This document shows, piece after piece, positions 31,872 to 40,582 of a stretch of DNA of 64,000 nucleotides (position 1 is its first letter; each line of letters begins with the position of its first letter). The notes under the pieces were generated by a model. The model did not search any database and had not been told where the DNA came from. It saw only the letters and a list, made by a program, of their open reading frames with translations. This DNA is from JAWKXU01 sp020446465. Lineage in GTDB: Bacteria > Pseudomonadota > Alphaproteobacteria > Sphingomonadales > Sphingomonadaceae. Made by a program: the position numbers and the translations under genes. Location of the stretch: NCBI GenBank assembly GCA_041396845.1, contig JAWKXU010000003.1, forward strand, positions 1 to 64,000, read 5' to 3'.

Positions 31872-33905
31872 TCAGACTGTAACGGTTGACTTTATACCCA
31901 TCGAACGGACGGCCTGCACAATGTCTTCCTGCGAGGGTATAACGGCCACTTCCAGTTCGTCGTTATATGGCATTGGCACATCGCGTGCGGCCACACGCAG
32001 CACTGGCGCATCGAGCCAGTCAAACGCCTTTTCCATCACTATGGCGGAAATTTCGGCGCCAAACCCGCCAGTCTGACACGCCTCGTGCGCGACGATCAGA
32101 TGATTGGTCTTGCGCACAGATGCCAGAATGGTTTCTTCATCCAGCGGTTTGATAGTGCGCGGATCGATCACTTCGACGCTGATTCCATCGCGTTCCAGCA
32201 CTTTGGCGGCAGAGAGCGCGCGCTGCACCATCACTTGCGTCGCAACGATGGTGACATCTGTGCCTTCGCGTTTAATGTCGGCCTTGCCCAGCGGGATAAT
32301 ATAGGGTTCTTCGGGGACAGGCGCGGTCTGACCAAGGTATAGAATCTTGTGTTCAAGAAATACCACCGGGTTATCTTCCCGGATTGCGGCGGCCAGCAGC
32401 CCCTTGGCGTCATAAGGTGTGGATGGCGCAACCACGGTTAGACCGGGGATATGGGCAAACCACGCCTCCAGGCTCTGGCTGTGCTGGGCCGCCATACGTA
32501 TGCCGCCACCCTGCGGCCCCCGCACGACGACGGGCACCTTGCCAATGCCGCCGTTCATGAAACGGAATTTGGCTGCCTGATTGACCAGCATATCCATCAT
32601 CAGCGTTACAAAATCGAAAATCTGCACTTCGACCACGGGCCGCATTCCGGCGATGGCAGCCCCGACACCGGCTCCGCAGAATGTGGATTCCGAAATGGGC
32701 GTATCGCGCACCCGCTCAGCCCCGAACTTGTCCCGCAGCCCTGCTGTTACCTGAAATACCCCGCCAATGCTCGCTATGTCTTCCCCCATGACGAGGACGG
32801 TGGGGTCACGCTCCATTTCCTGTGTCAGTGCTTCATTCAGCGCCTGTGCATAAGTCAGTTCGCGCGTGCCCGGCTCTGGCAGAGCGACGGATTGAACCCG
32901 CGGTGCATAGACAGCGTTATCAAGGACGGAAAGTTCAGGCGGCGGGCTGTTTTTGCCAAAGGCGACCGCATCGTCGATTTCTTTGTCGATTGCGTCGCGG
33001 ACACGGGCGATTTCTGCCTTGTCTATGCCCGCATCCAGCATCCGTTCTTCCATACGGATCAATGGACATCGCGCCTGCCATGCCTGCTTGTCTTCTTCGC
33101 TGCGGGGATCGACAAGGTTGGTGCGCATACTGTGCCCGCCCCAACGCCAGGTCAGGGCCTCGATCAGCGATGGCCCTTCCCCTGCGCGTGCGCGTTCCAC
33201 TGCTTCACCGACGACATTGCATACTTCCACCGCGTCGTTGCCGTCGATCCTGACACCGGGCATACCATAAGCTGATGCCCGCGAAGCGATTTCCGACACC
33301 GACGTCGTGCCGGTGATTGGCGTGGACAAGGCATACTGGTTATTTTCGCAGACAAACACCATCGGCAGCTTCCAGACCGAAGCGAGGTTCATCGCTTCGT
33401 GGAAAACGCCCTGGTTGGATGCGCCATCGCCAAAGAAGGCAATGGAAACCTGCTTGTCGCCGCGCAGCTTTGCCGCAAGGGCAGCGCCTGCCCCCAGCGG
33501 CATTGTCGCGCCGACAATGCCGTTTGCGCCCAGGATATTAAGATCAAGGTCGGCAATATGCATCGACCCGCCAAGCCCGCCGCAAGACCCAGTCTTTCGC
33601 CCCATCAATTCAGCCATCATGCGGGATACATCGGCACCTTTGGCAATGCAGTGGCCGTGACCACGGTGATAGCTGCCGATGTAGTCAGCATTGGTCAGGT
33701 TGGCACAAGTGCCGGCAGCAATGGCTTCCTGACCGGCGTAACTGTGTGCCGGGCCTTTGATGACACCGGCGTTGAACAGTTCTGTCGCCATTTCCTCAAA
33801 ACGGCGGATACGGCACATGACGGTAAACAGTTCAATCATGCGTTCGGCGGAAACAGCCTGATTGGTGCCTGCCCGTTGCTTTGCAGCTTGCTTGCTTGTC
33901 GCCAT
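31872..33905 (-). CDS. Fused E1 alpha/beta 2-oxoacid dehydrogenase (pyruvate/acetoin type)
   Basis: 677 residues joining both E1 subunits. Alpha part (about 20-325): HSYAGQEAIAAG, GSYHRGHGHCIAKG, and the TPP motif GDGASNQGVFHEAMNLA ending ENNQYALST. Beta part (about 345-677): TYAQALNEALTQEMERDP, MGEDIASIGGVF, DTPISESTFCGAGVGAA, VEVQIFDFV, QHSQSLEAWF and HEACQTGGFGAEI. It should decarboxylate a 2-oxo acid or acetoin with TPP and pass the acyl group to a lipoyl E2, but no E2 or E3 gene is near. Start 33905 has GGGAG upstream. The exact substrate is uncertain. Confidence 0.87.
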   Translation of the reverse strand: MATSKQAAKQRAGTNQAVSAERMIELFTVMCRIRRFEEMATELFNAGVIKGPAHSYAGQEAIAAGTCANLTNADYIGSYHRGHGHCIAKGADVSRMMAELMGRKTGSCGGLGGSMHIADLDLNILGANGIVGATMPLGAGAALAAKLRGDKQVSIAFFGDGASNQGVFHEAMNLASVWKLPMVFVCENNQYALSTPITGTTSVSEIASRASAYGMPGVRIDGNDAVEVCNVVGEAVERARAGEGPSLIEALTWRWGGHSMRTNLVDPRSEEDKQAWQARCPLIRMEERMLDAGIDKAEIARVRDAIDKEIDDAVAFGKNSPPPELSVLDNAVYAPRVQSVALPEPGTRELTYAQALNEALTQEMERDPTVLVMGEDIASIGGVFQVTAGLRDKFGAERVRDTPISESTFCGAGVGAAIAGMRPVVEVQIFDFVTLMMDMLVNQAAKFRFMNGGIGKVPVVVRGPQGGGIRMAAQHSQSLEAWFAHIPGLTVVAPSTPYDAKGLLAAAIREDNPVVFLEHKILYLGQTAPVPEEPYIIPLGKADIKREGTDVTIVATQVMVQRALSAAKVLERDGISVEVIDPRTIKPLDEETILASVRKTNHLIVAHEACQTGGFGAEISAIVMEKAFDWLDAPVLRVAARDVPMPYNDELEVAVIPSQEDIVQAVRSMGIKSTVTV

Positions 33906-34004
33906 GTTCAACTCCCGAAAATCCCCGGTTCAGTCCCGAAGGTTTATCGGATAATTGGGTAATCGACTTGCAATCATAGTCAATGGTCGAGATTGCCGCG
34001 GACG

Positions 34005-35132
34005 CTACGCACCCTGAAGATAATTCCTTCGGAAATCACCGGCAAAGCTCGCAAAACGCCCTTCCCCGATTGCATCGCGCATGGCCTGCATGAGCTGCTG
34101 GTAAAAGCTGATATTGTGCTCTGTCATCAGCATCGCGCCGAGGATTTCCTGCGATTTCACAAGGTGGTGGAGATAGGCACGGCTGTATGTGCGGCATGTC
34201 GGGCAAATGCAGCGTTCATCGAGCGGGCCGGTGTCTTCGGCATGTTTTGCGTTACGCATGTTGAGTGGCCCGCTCCAGGTGAAGGCTTGCCCATTACGGC
34301 CAGAGCGGCTGGGCAACACGCAGTCAAACATATCAACGCCGCGTTCAACCGCCCCGACCAGATCGTCCGGCTTGCCCACTCCCATCAGGTATCGCGGGGC
34401 ATGGTCCGGCAATTGCGATGGCGCAAAGTCCAGCGTGGCGAACATTGCCTCTTGCCCCTCACCCACGGCAAGCCCGCCAATCGCGTAACCATCAAAGCCA
34501 ATGTCTGTCAGCGCATCGGCGCTCGTCTTCCTCAGCCCTTCATCCAGCGCACCTTGCTGGATACCGAACAGTGCAGCGCGGGCGGCGTGTTCTTCACCGC
34601 TGTCGAACCCGGCCCGGCTGCGCCTTGCCCAGCGCATCGACATTTCCATGCTGGCCGCGATCACATCGCGGGGTCGATCCGCGCGCGGACATTCATCGAA
34701 AGCCATGACAATATCACTGCCAAGCAGGCGCTGGATTTCCACCGACCGTTCCGGGGAAAGCATGTGCTTTGACCCATCGAGATGGCTACGAAAGCTGACA
34801 CCATCTTCGGTTATCTTTCGCAATTCCGACAGGCTCATCACCTGATACCCGCCGCTGTCGGTCAGGATCGGGCGATGCCAGTTCATGAACTTGTGCAGTC
34901 CCCCCAGCCTCGCCACACGCTCCGCGCCGGGGCGCAGCATCAGATGATAGGTATTGCCAAGTATGATGTCAGCGCCCGTTTCCCGCACGGTTTCGGGCTT
35001 CATAGCCTTGACCGTTGCCGCCGTGCCGACCGGCATGAAGGCAGGCGTGCGGATATCACCGCGCTGCATGGCGATGGTGCCACGTCGGGCAAGGCCGTCA
35101 CGGGCATCGATTGTGAAAGCGAAACGGGTCAT
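34005..35132 (-). CDS. tgt: tRNA-guanine transglycosylase (queuine tRNA-ribosyltransferase)
   Basis: 375 residues from the ATG at 35132 (FAFTIDARDGLARRGTI follows). It exchanges guanine-34 for preQ1 in tRNAs with GUN anticodons. Seen: TPAFMPVGTAATVKAM, the catalytic Asp in LTDSGGYQVMSLSEL, GGLAVGE, DCVLPSRSGRNGQAFT and the zinc site CICPTCRTYSRAYLHHL with a later His (LMTEHN). queA, the next step of the pathway, lies upstream on the same strand, with an ABC exporter between them. Confidence 0.96.
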   Translation of the reverse strand: MTRFAFTIDARDGLARRGTIAMQRGDIRTPAFMPVGTAATVKAMKPETVRETGADIILGNTYHLMLRPGAERVARLGGLHKFMNWHRPILTDSGGYQVMSLSELRKITEDGVSFRSHLDGSKHMLSPERSVEIQRLLGSDIVMAFDECPRADRPRDVIAASMEMSMRWARRSRAGFDSGEEHAARAALFGIQQGALDEGLRKTSADALTDIGFDGYAIGGLAVGEGQEAMFATLDFAPSQLPDHAPRYLMGVGKPDDLVGAVERGVDMFDCVLPSRSGRNGQAFTWSGPLNMRNAKHAEDTGPLDERCICPTCRTYSRAYLHHLVKSQEILGAMLMTEHNISFYQQLMQAMRDAIGEGRFASFAGDFRRNYLQGA

Positions 35133-35205
35133 GCCCGCCCCGCTAGAGCGATTTTCTCCGGAATGGAATGTTTCACTGGCCAGAAACGTGCCTTGTGTGC
35201 GGCGT

Positions 35206-35979
35206 TCAGCTCCGCAAGCGCCAGCCGGACCGGAATATCCATGCGATAAATGCAATGCACAGGCACATGAACAGCAATGTCAGACCGAGCGAAATACCAA
35301 TGCTGACATCCGATTGCCCATAAAATGTCCAGCGCAGACCGTTGACCAGATAAACGATCGGGTTGGCAAGCGCGATTGATCGCCAGGGTTCAGGCAGCAC
35401 GTCGATTGAATAGAATGTGCCGCCAAGGAAAGTCAGCGGCATCAGCACCAGCATGGGCACAACTGTCAGCTTTTCAAAATTGTTGGCCCAGATCCCCAGA
35501 ATGAAGCCAAAAAGGGAGAAACTGGCGGACACCAGCAAGACATAGAAAAACGCCAGAATCGGGTGGACGATGGTGTAATCGACAAACAGCGTCGCTGTGA
35601 TGAGAATGATCGCCGCCAGGATCAGCGATTTTGTGGCCGCTGCGCCCACAAATCCGATCAGCGTTTCAGTGACGCCAACAGGCGCGGACAGCAGTTCATA
35701 AACGGCGCCGGTAAAACGCGGCATGTAAATTCCGAAAGAGGCGTTGGTCGTGCTTTCGCTCAGCAGGGTGAGCAGCAGCAGACCCGGCACGATGAACGCC
35801 CCGTAATTGACGCCAGCCATGCCTTCCATCTTGCCGCCTATGGCTGCGCCGAAGACGACGAAATAAAGCGATGTGGTCAAGACCGGGGCGACAATGGATT
35901 GCCCTGCCGTGCGGAAAGCGCGCATCAGTTCACGCCGGTAAATTGCCCAGGTTCCGCGCCAGTTGAATGCAAGGGTCAT
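35206..35979 (-). CDS. ABC-2 type transporter permease
   Basis: 257 residues, six predicted membrane segments (for example SIVAPVLTTSLYFVVFGAAIG, FIVPGLLLLTLL, SLILAAIILITATLF, LLFMCLCIAFIAWIF). The ABC-2 signature LMPLTFLGGTFYSIDVLPEPWR is present near residue 185. It forms the membrane part of an exporter with the ATPase at 35976-36962, whose stop it overlaps by 4 bases. Substrate unknown; relatives (YadH type) export lipid-like or polysaccharide-like compounds. Confidence 0.9.
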   Translation of the reverse strand: MTLAFNWRGTWAIYRRELMRAFRTAGQSIVAPVLTTSLYFVVFGAAIGGKMEGMAGVNYGAFIVPGLLLLTLLSESTTNASFGIYMPRFTGAVYELLSAPVGVTETLIGFVGAAATKSLILAAIILITATLFVDYTIVHPILAFFYVLLVSASFSLFGFILGIWANNFEKLTVVPMLVLMPLTFLGGTFYSIDVLPEPWRSIALANPIVYLVNGLRWTFYGQSDVSIGISLGLTLLFMCLCIAFIAWIFRSGWRLRS

Positions 35980-36962
35980 GATGTTGCCTGCTCACTGGTC
36001 ACAAGGTTCACGAAAATATCTTCCAGGCTTGATTCGTGCACGTCGATGCCGGTGTAGTCGATTCCCGATGCGAACAGGGCCTTGGTCAATTCTGCGACTT
36101 CGCGCTTGCCCTGCCCCGCCCCGTCGCCGCCGTGATAGTGCAGTACACGTCCGTTCTGCTCCAGCGTCACAGGCATCGCTGCAATGGCAGGTGGCAAAGT
36201 GACCAGCGGCTGAGCAAGGGTGATACTGGCATCAGTGCGGCCAAGGCGCATCATCATCGCGTCTTTATCGTCCACCATCAGGATCTTGCCGGAACGGATG
36301 ACGCCGACCCTGTCAGCCATTTCTTCGGCTTCCTCGATATAGTGGGTGGTCAGAATGACAGTCGTACCGCGTTCGCGCAGCATGGCGATCTGTCGCCACA
36401 TATCGCGGCGCAGTTCCACATCGACACCGGCAGTCGGTTCATCAAGGAAGAGCAGTTCAGGGTCGTGCGCCAGTGCCTTGGCAATCAGCACGCGCCGCTT
36501 CATGCCTCCCGACAACTGGCGAATTTCAGCATCCCGCTTGTCCCATAGGGAAAGCGAGCGCAGCAGTTCCTCGATCCTGTCAGGGTCAGCAGGAAGCCCG
36601 AAAAGCCCCCGTGAGTAATTTACCGCGCGCAGCACGGGTTCAAATATGTCGTTTGCCAGTTCCTGCGGAACCAGCCCGATCCGCCGCCGGGCTTCTCGCC
36701 AGTTACGTTGCAGATCAAGGCCAAAGGCGCGCATGGTGCCGCCACTGGGGCGCACCAGCCCGCAGACTGCGCCGATCAGCGTCGTCTTGCCCGCGCCATT
36801 CGGCCCCAATAGCGCAAAAATTTCGCCGCGTTGAATGGTGAGATCAACATTATCCAGGGCCTTGAGACCACCGGGATAAATCTTGCTCAGGCCCTGCAAT
36901 TCGAGAATCGGTTCCACGCCGGCCAATGTGGCGCGCTGCGCATGATTTACAAGTTCGTCCAA
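35976..36962 (-). CDS. ABC transporter ATP-binding protein
   Basis: 328 residues. Walker A LLGPNGAGKTTLIGAVCGL (about residue 55), Q-loop GLVPQE, signature LSGGMKRRVLIAKALAHDP, Walker B LLFLDEPTAGVD and switch His TTHYIEEAEEMADRV are all present. A C-terminal extension of about 90 residues (VTLEQNGRVLHYHGGDGAGQ) is typical of YadG-type exporters. It powers the permease that follows. Start is TTG at 36962, 15 bases after queA; a downstream GTG is also possible. Confidence 0.9.
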   Translation of the reverse strand: MDELVNHAQRATLAGVEPILELQGLSKIYPGGLKALDNVDLTIQRGEIFALLGPNGAGKTTLIGAVCGLVRPSGGTMRAFGLDLQRNWREARRRIGLVPQELANDIFEPVLRAVNYSRGLFGLPADPDRIEELLRSLSLWDKRDAEIRQLSGGMKRRVLIAKALAHDPELLFLDEPTAGVDVELRRDMWRQIAMLRERGTTVILTTHYIEEAEEMADRVGVIRSGKILMVDDKDAMMMRLGRTDASITLAQPLVTLPPAIAAMPVTLEQNGRVLHYHGGDGAGQGKREVAELTKALFASGIDYTGIDVHESSLEDIFVNLVTSEQATS

Positions 36963-36977
36963 CGCTCTATCCCGCAG

Positions 36978-38015
36978 TCACTTGCTATCGGGTAAAAGCA
37001 GGCTCGAATCCCCGTAGCTGTAAAACCTGTATTGCTGGACGATGGCATGAGCATAAAGCGCCTGCATCCTGTCCAGCCCCATCAGCGCGCTGACCAGCAT
37101 GAACAGGGTGGAGCGCGGCAAGTGAAAGTTCGTCATCAACCCGTCAATCGCGCGGAAGCGATAACCCGGCGTGATAAAAATGTCCGTGTTGCCAGCCCAA
37201 GGCTGGATAGTTCCTTCAGCATCGGCGGCGCTTTCCAGCACACGCAGAGATGTTGTTCCGACAGCAATCAATCGCCCGCCAGCAGTGCGAGCGGCGTTGA
37301 GCCGGGCCGCGACGTCGGCATCGATCCGCCCCCATTCGCTGTGCATCTGGTGTTCTGCTGTGTCATCGGCCTTGACCGGCAGGAACGTGCCTGCCCCGAC
37401 ATGGAGCGTCAGCGTTTCACGACCAACCCCTGCATCATCAAGCGCAGCCAGCAGTTCTGACGTAAAATGAAGCGCCGCTGTCGGAGCGGCCACCGCCCCA
37501 TCTTCACGTGCAAAAATGGTCTGGTAATCAGTCTTGTCTTGTGCGTCGGTATCCCGTTTTCCGGCGATATAGGGCGGTAGTGGCATACGCCCTGCCCGTT
37601 CCAGCAGCACTTCGACCGGATCTTCCCCGTTAAAGGCAAGTGTCCAGCTTCCGTCATTGTGGCGCTGTTCTGCAATGGCCGAAACGTCAGCCGGGAAAGC
37701 TATGGTGTCGCCTTCTTTCAACCGCTTGCCATTGCGAACGAACGCCTGCCAGCGGCGCAAGTCGATCCGTTTATGCAATGTTGCCCCGATGCGCGCCTCA
37801 CCACGCCGGCCTTCAAGCTGGGCAGGTATGACGCGGGTGTCATTGAACACCAGCACATCGCCTGCGCGCAAAAGGGACGGCAGGTCGCGCACTGTGCGGT
37901 CTGCCAGCGGTGTATCGCCATGAGCCACAAGCATACGCGCGGAATCCCGCGGGCGTGCAGGCCGCAGAGCTATACGCTCTGGCGGGAGTTCAAAATCGAA
38001 TAAGTCGACACGCAT
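36978..38015 (-). CDS. queA: S-adenosylmethionine:tRNA ribosyltransferase-isomerase
   Basis: 345 residues, normal length. It adds the epoxycyclopentanediol group to preQ1-tRNA using SAM. Seen: MRVDLFDFELPPERIALRPARPRDSARML start, DTRVIPAQLEGRRGEARIGATL, MPLPPYIAG, YQTIFAREDGAVAAPTAALHFT and GAGTFLPVKADDTAEHQMHSEW, then TNFHLPRSTLFMLVSAL at the end. Lies in a minus-strand block with the ABC exporter and tgt. Confidence 0.97.
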   Translation of the reverse strand: MRVDLFDFELPPERIALRPARPRDSARMLVAHGDTPLADRTVRDLPSLLRAGDVLVFNDTRVIPAQLEGRRGEARIGATLHKRIDLRRWQAFVRNGKRLKEGDTIAFPADVSAIAEQRHNDGSWTLAFNGEDPVEVLLERAGRMPLPPYIAGKRDTDAQDKTDYQTIFAREDGAVAAPTAALHFTSELLAALDDAGVGRETLTLHVGAGTFLPVKADDTAEHQMHSEWGRIDADVAARLNAARTAGGRLIAVGTTSLRVLESAADAEGTIQPWAGNTDIFITPGYRFRAIDGLMTNFHLPRSTLFMLVSALMGLDRMQALYAHAIVQQYRFYSYGDSSLLLPDSK

Positions 38016-38041
38016 GGCGCGTTCCTAACGCGCGCGCAAAA

Positions 38042-38722
38042 TCATTGCGCGGGGGCGCTGGCCTGATCGTCAGCCGCGATTGCTTCGCTGACCGGGTCCG
38101 CTGTTGGCGGCGTGACTGAAGGCAGCGCGGGTGCGGGGCTGGAGCCGAGGAAGGCATGAACGATCCGGGTGGGATTGGCAGGCGGTTCGCCGCGGGCAAT
38201 CTGGTCAACCGCATCCATATTGGCAATTACGCGGCCAAAATTGGTATAGTTCCGGTCCAGCGAAAAGCGTGGGTAAAACACGATGAAAAACTGGCTGTTT
38301 GCACTGTCCGGATCTTGCGCGCGGGCCATGGATACCGTCCCGCGCAAGTGTGGCATCGGGTTGAATTCCTGCGCCACGTCGGGAAGTTCGGAGCCGCCTG
38401 TGCCGGTGCCGGTAGGATCACCCGTCTGCGCCATGAAGCCATCAATCACGCGGTGGAAGATCACGCCATCATAAAAGCCCTGCCGGGTCAGTGTCTTGAT
38501 CCGTTCCACATGGTTCGGCGCCCAGTCCGGCATCAGACGGATGGTAACCCGCTGTCCCGTCGACAGATCGAGATAGAGCACATTGTCTGGATCATCTGCC
38601 GGGTTGTAATCGATCTGGGCATAGACCCGTGCCGGGGTAGGCTCATCATCCTTTGCCTGCGCCATTGCGGGAGCAAGAGCAATCATCAGGGCGAGCGCGA
38701 GGCGAGAAAATATCTTGTGCAT
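38042..38722 (-). CDS. Exported cyclophilin-type peptidyl-prolyl isomerase
   Basis: 226 residues from the ATG at 38722, beginning with a signal peptide (KIFSRLALALMIALAPAMAQA) that places it in the periplasm. Cyclophilin core: RIKTLTRQGFYDGVIFHRVIDGFMAQTGDPTGTG, then GTVSMARAQDPDSANSQFFI and NFGRVIANMDAVDQIARG, with active-site Arg and Phe positions seen. The C-terminal tail is Ala/Pro-rich. It helps fold outer-envelope proteins. Sits between coaD and queA. Confidence 0.92.
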   Translation of the reverse strand: MHKIFSRLALALMIALAPAMAQAKDDEPTPARVYAQIDYNPADDPDNVLYLDLSTGQRVTIRLMPDWAPNHVERIKTLTRQGFYDGVIFHRVIDGFMAQTGDPTGTGTGGSELPDVAQEFNPMPHLRGTVSMARAQDPDSANSQFFIVFYPRFSLDRNYTNFGRVIANMDAVDQIARGEPPANPTRIVHAFLGSSPAPALPSVTPPTADPVSEAIAADDQASAPAQ

Positions 38723-38822
38723 GGGCTGTCCGGTTGTTGGATACGGCGCGCGCCTCTTAACCACAGGCGGCTGTCCGTTCAATGAATGATCGCTGGATGG
38801 GCGGTTTGTGCAACTGGGAAGT

Positions 38823-39335
38823 TCAGTAATCCCCCATTCGACCCCGCTCGTCCACCCGCGCCATAACTTCGTCAAGCACATCGGTGCTGACAAAGGGCGT
38901 GATGTCCCCGCCGAACAGGGCGATTTCCTTCACCAGCTTGGATGCGATCGGCTGCAGGCTGACATCGGCCATAAGAAAAACCGTCTCGATACCAGCGTTG
39001 AGTTGCTGGTTCATTCCGGCCATCTGATATTCGTATTCAAAATCGGCAACGGCACGCAGCCCGCGAATGATAACGGTCGCGCCCATTTTTTCAGCAAATT
39101 TCATCAGCAAGGCATTGAAACCAATCACCTCGACGTTGTCCAGTTCCATCGAGGCAATTTCACGTTCCACCATGGCCATCCGCTCTTCGGGCGTGAACAT
39201 GGGGTTTTTCGACGGGTTGGTCGTGACGCCGATAATCAGCCGGTCCACCAGTTTTGATCCACGCCGGATGATATCCGTGTGGCCCAACGTGATTGGATCA
39301 AATGTGCCGGGATAGACGCCAATCCGTTCCCCCAT
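38823..39335 (-). CDS. coaD: Phosphopantetheine adenylyltransferase
   Basis: 170 residues, penultimate step of coenzyme A synthesis. Nucleotidyl-transferase motif IGVYPGTFDPITLGHTDIIRRG, then FNALLMKFAEKMGATVIIRGLRAVADFEYEYQMAGMN, then LMADVSLQPIASKLVKEIALFGGD are all typical. The ATG shares one base with the ispA stop (TGATG). Confidence 0.96.
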   Translation of the reverse strand: MGERIGVYPGTFDPITLGHTDIIRRGSKLVDRLIIGVTTNPSKNPMFTPEERMAMVEREIASMELDNVEVIGFNALLMKFAEKMGATVIIRGLRAVADFEYEYQMAGMNQQLNAGIETVFLMADVSLQPIASKLVKEIALFGGDITPFVSTDVLDEVMARVDERGRMGDY

Positions 39336-40243
39336 CAGTATTCCCTTTCAACTATAAAGCGGGCCAGTGCGCGCAGCATGTCGGCTTCTTTGCCATAGTG
39401 CGCGAGATGTCCGACTGCCTGATCTGCGAGCATGATCGCCTGCTCACGCGCCCGTTCTGCCCCAAGCAGAGTAAGAAATGTCTGTTTTCCAGCGGCATCG
39501 TCCTTGCGCAAGGTCTTTCCTGCCAGTTGCGCATCGCCTTGTGCATCCAGCAGGTCATCCGCAATCTGGAAGGCCAGCCCGATATCATGGGCGTATCCGC
39601 GAAGATGAAGGCGGCCCTCATCCGGCAAATGGCCAAGAATTGCACCCATTTCCACGGCCGCTTCCAGCAAGGCGCCAGTCTTGCGCTGCTGCATCCGGGT
39701 GATGGTAGGCAAACCCAGCGTTGCGCCTTCGGCGGCCATGTCCATCATTTGCCCGCCAGCCATGCCCTGATGGCCTGCCGCGCGGGCAAGGCACCTGACA
39801 AGTTCGATCCGCACGAACGAATCGCCGGTTGCCTGGTGATCGGCAAGCAGGGCAAACGCATAAGTCTGGAGCGCGTCTCCGGCCAGAACCGCGGTCGCCT
39901 CGCCAAAAGCCTTGTGAACGCTGGGCTTTCCGTGACGCATGGCGTCGTCATCCATGCAGGGCAAATCATCATGGATCAGCGAATAGGCGTGAATTGCCTC
40001 CAGCGCACAAGCGGCCCGAATGGCACAATCCCGGTCCACGCCCAGAATGCGAGCGGTTTCTATCAGCAAAAGTGGTCGCAACCGCTTGCCCCCGCCAATG
40101 GTGGCGTGGCGCATGGCTTCGACCAGAGGACGGCGCGAATCGTCAGGCACGGGCAGAGTCGCATCGAACGCCCTGTCGATCTCCTTCTGGACCCGCACCA
40201 TTTCAGATCGCAGCGCATCAGCCATGGTGGCCGGATCTGGCAC
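39335..40243 (-). CDS. ispA: Short-chain polyprenyl diphosphate synthase (farnesyl type)
   Basis: 302 residues. Aspartate-rich motifs DDLPCMDDDAMRHG (first, about residue 98) and QIADDLLDAQGD (second, about 238) bind Mg-diphosphate; GGKRLRPLLLIE and HAYSLIHDD are family-typical. It chains IPP onto allylic diphosphates, probably to farnesyl diphosphate. The GTG at 40243 has GGAGG 10 bases upstream; an ATG at 40225 is an alternative. Follows xseB directly. Confidence 0.93.
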   Translation of the reverse strand: MPDPATMADALRSEMVRVQKEIDRAFDATLPVPDDSRRPLVEAMRHATIGGGKRLRPLLLIETARILGVDRDCAIRAACALEAIHAYSLIHDDLPCMDDDAMRHGKPSVHKAFGEATAVLAGDALQTYAFALLADHQATGDSFVRIELVRCLARAAGHQGMAGGQMMDMAAEGATLGLPTITRMQQRKTGALLEAAVEMGAILGHLPDEGRLHLRGYAHDIGLAFQIADDLLDAQGDAQLAGKTLRKDDAAGKQTFLTLLGAERAREQAIMLADQAVGHLAHYGKEADMLRALARFIVEREY

Positions 40244-40245
40244 GT

Positions 40246-40497
40246 TCAGCCAGCCTCCCCGAAAGGTGCTGTGCCAGCAGGGCTGCCATCAGCGCCCTGC
40301 ACGATCTTTTCGATCCGCGCCTGCGCTGCATCCAGCCGTGACTGGCAGTGCTTTCGCAAGGCTTCACCCCGTTCATAAAGGTTGATCGAATCGTCCAGCG
40401 GCACTTCGCCGCTTTCCAGCTTCTTCACCACGTCTTCGAGCTGCCGGAGCGCATCCTCGAACGATAGGGCGGCTATATCAGGTGACGTATCATCCAT
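40246..40497 (-). CDS. xseB: Exodeoxyribonuclease VII small subunit
   Basis: 83 residues from the ATG at 40497 (GGTGAA upstream); a frame start at 40527 would lengthen it. Signature: LSFEDALRQLEDVVKKLESGEVPLDDSINLYERG, nearly the complete family motif. With XseA it degrades single-stranded DNA; xseA is not in the window. It pairs with ispA, a very common arrangement. Confidence 0.94.
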   Translation of the reverse strand: MDDTSPDIAALSFEDALRQLEDVVKKLESGEVPLDDSINLYERGEALRKHCQSRLDAAQARIEKIVQGADGSPAGTAPFGEAG

Positions 40498-40582
40498 TTC
40501 ACCGACCTTTGACCGTGCAAAGCGCAACGGTCAAGCATCGCGGGGCTAGCGGTCCGGCTCCAGGCTCGCTAAGGCCGCGCGC

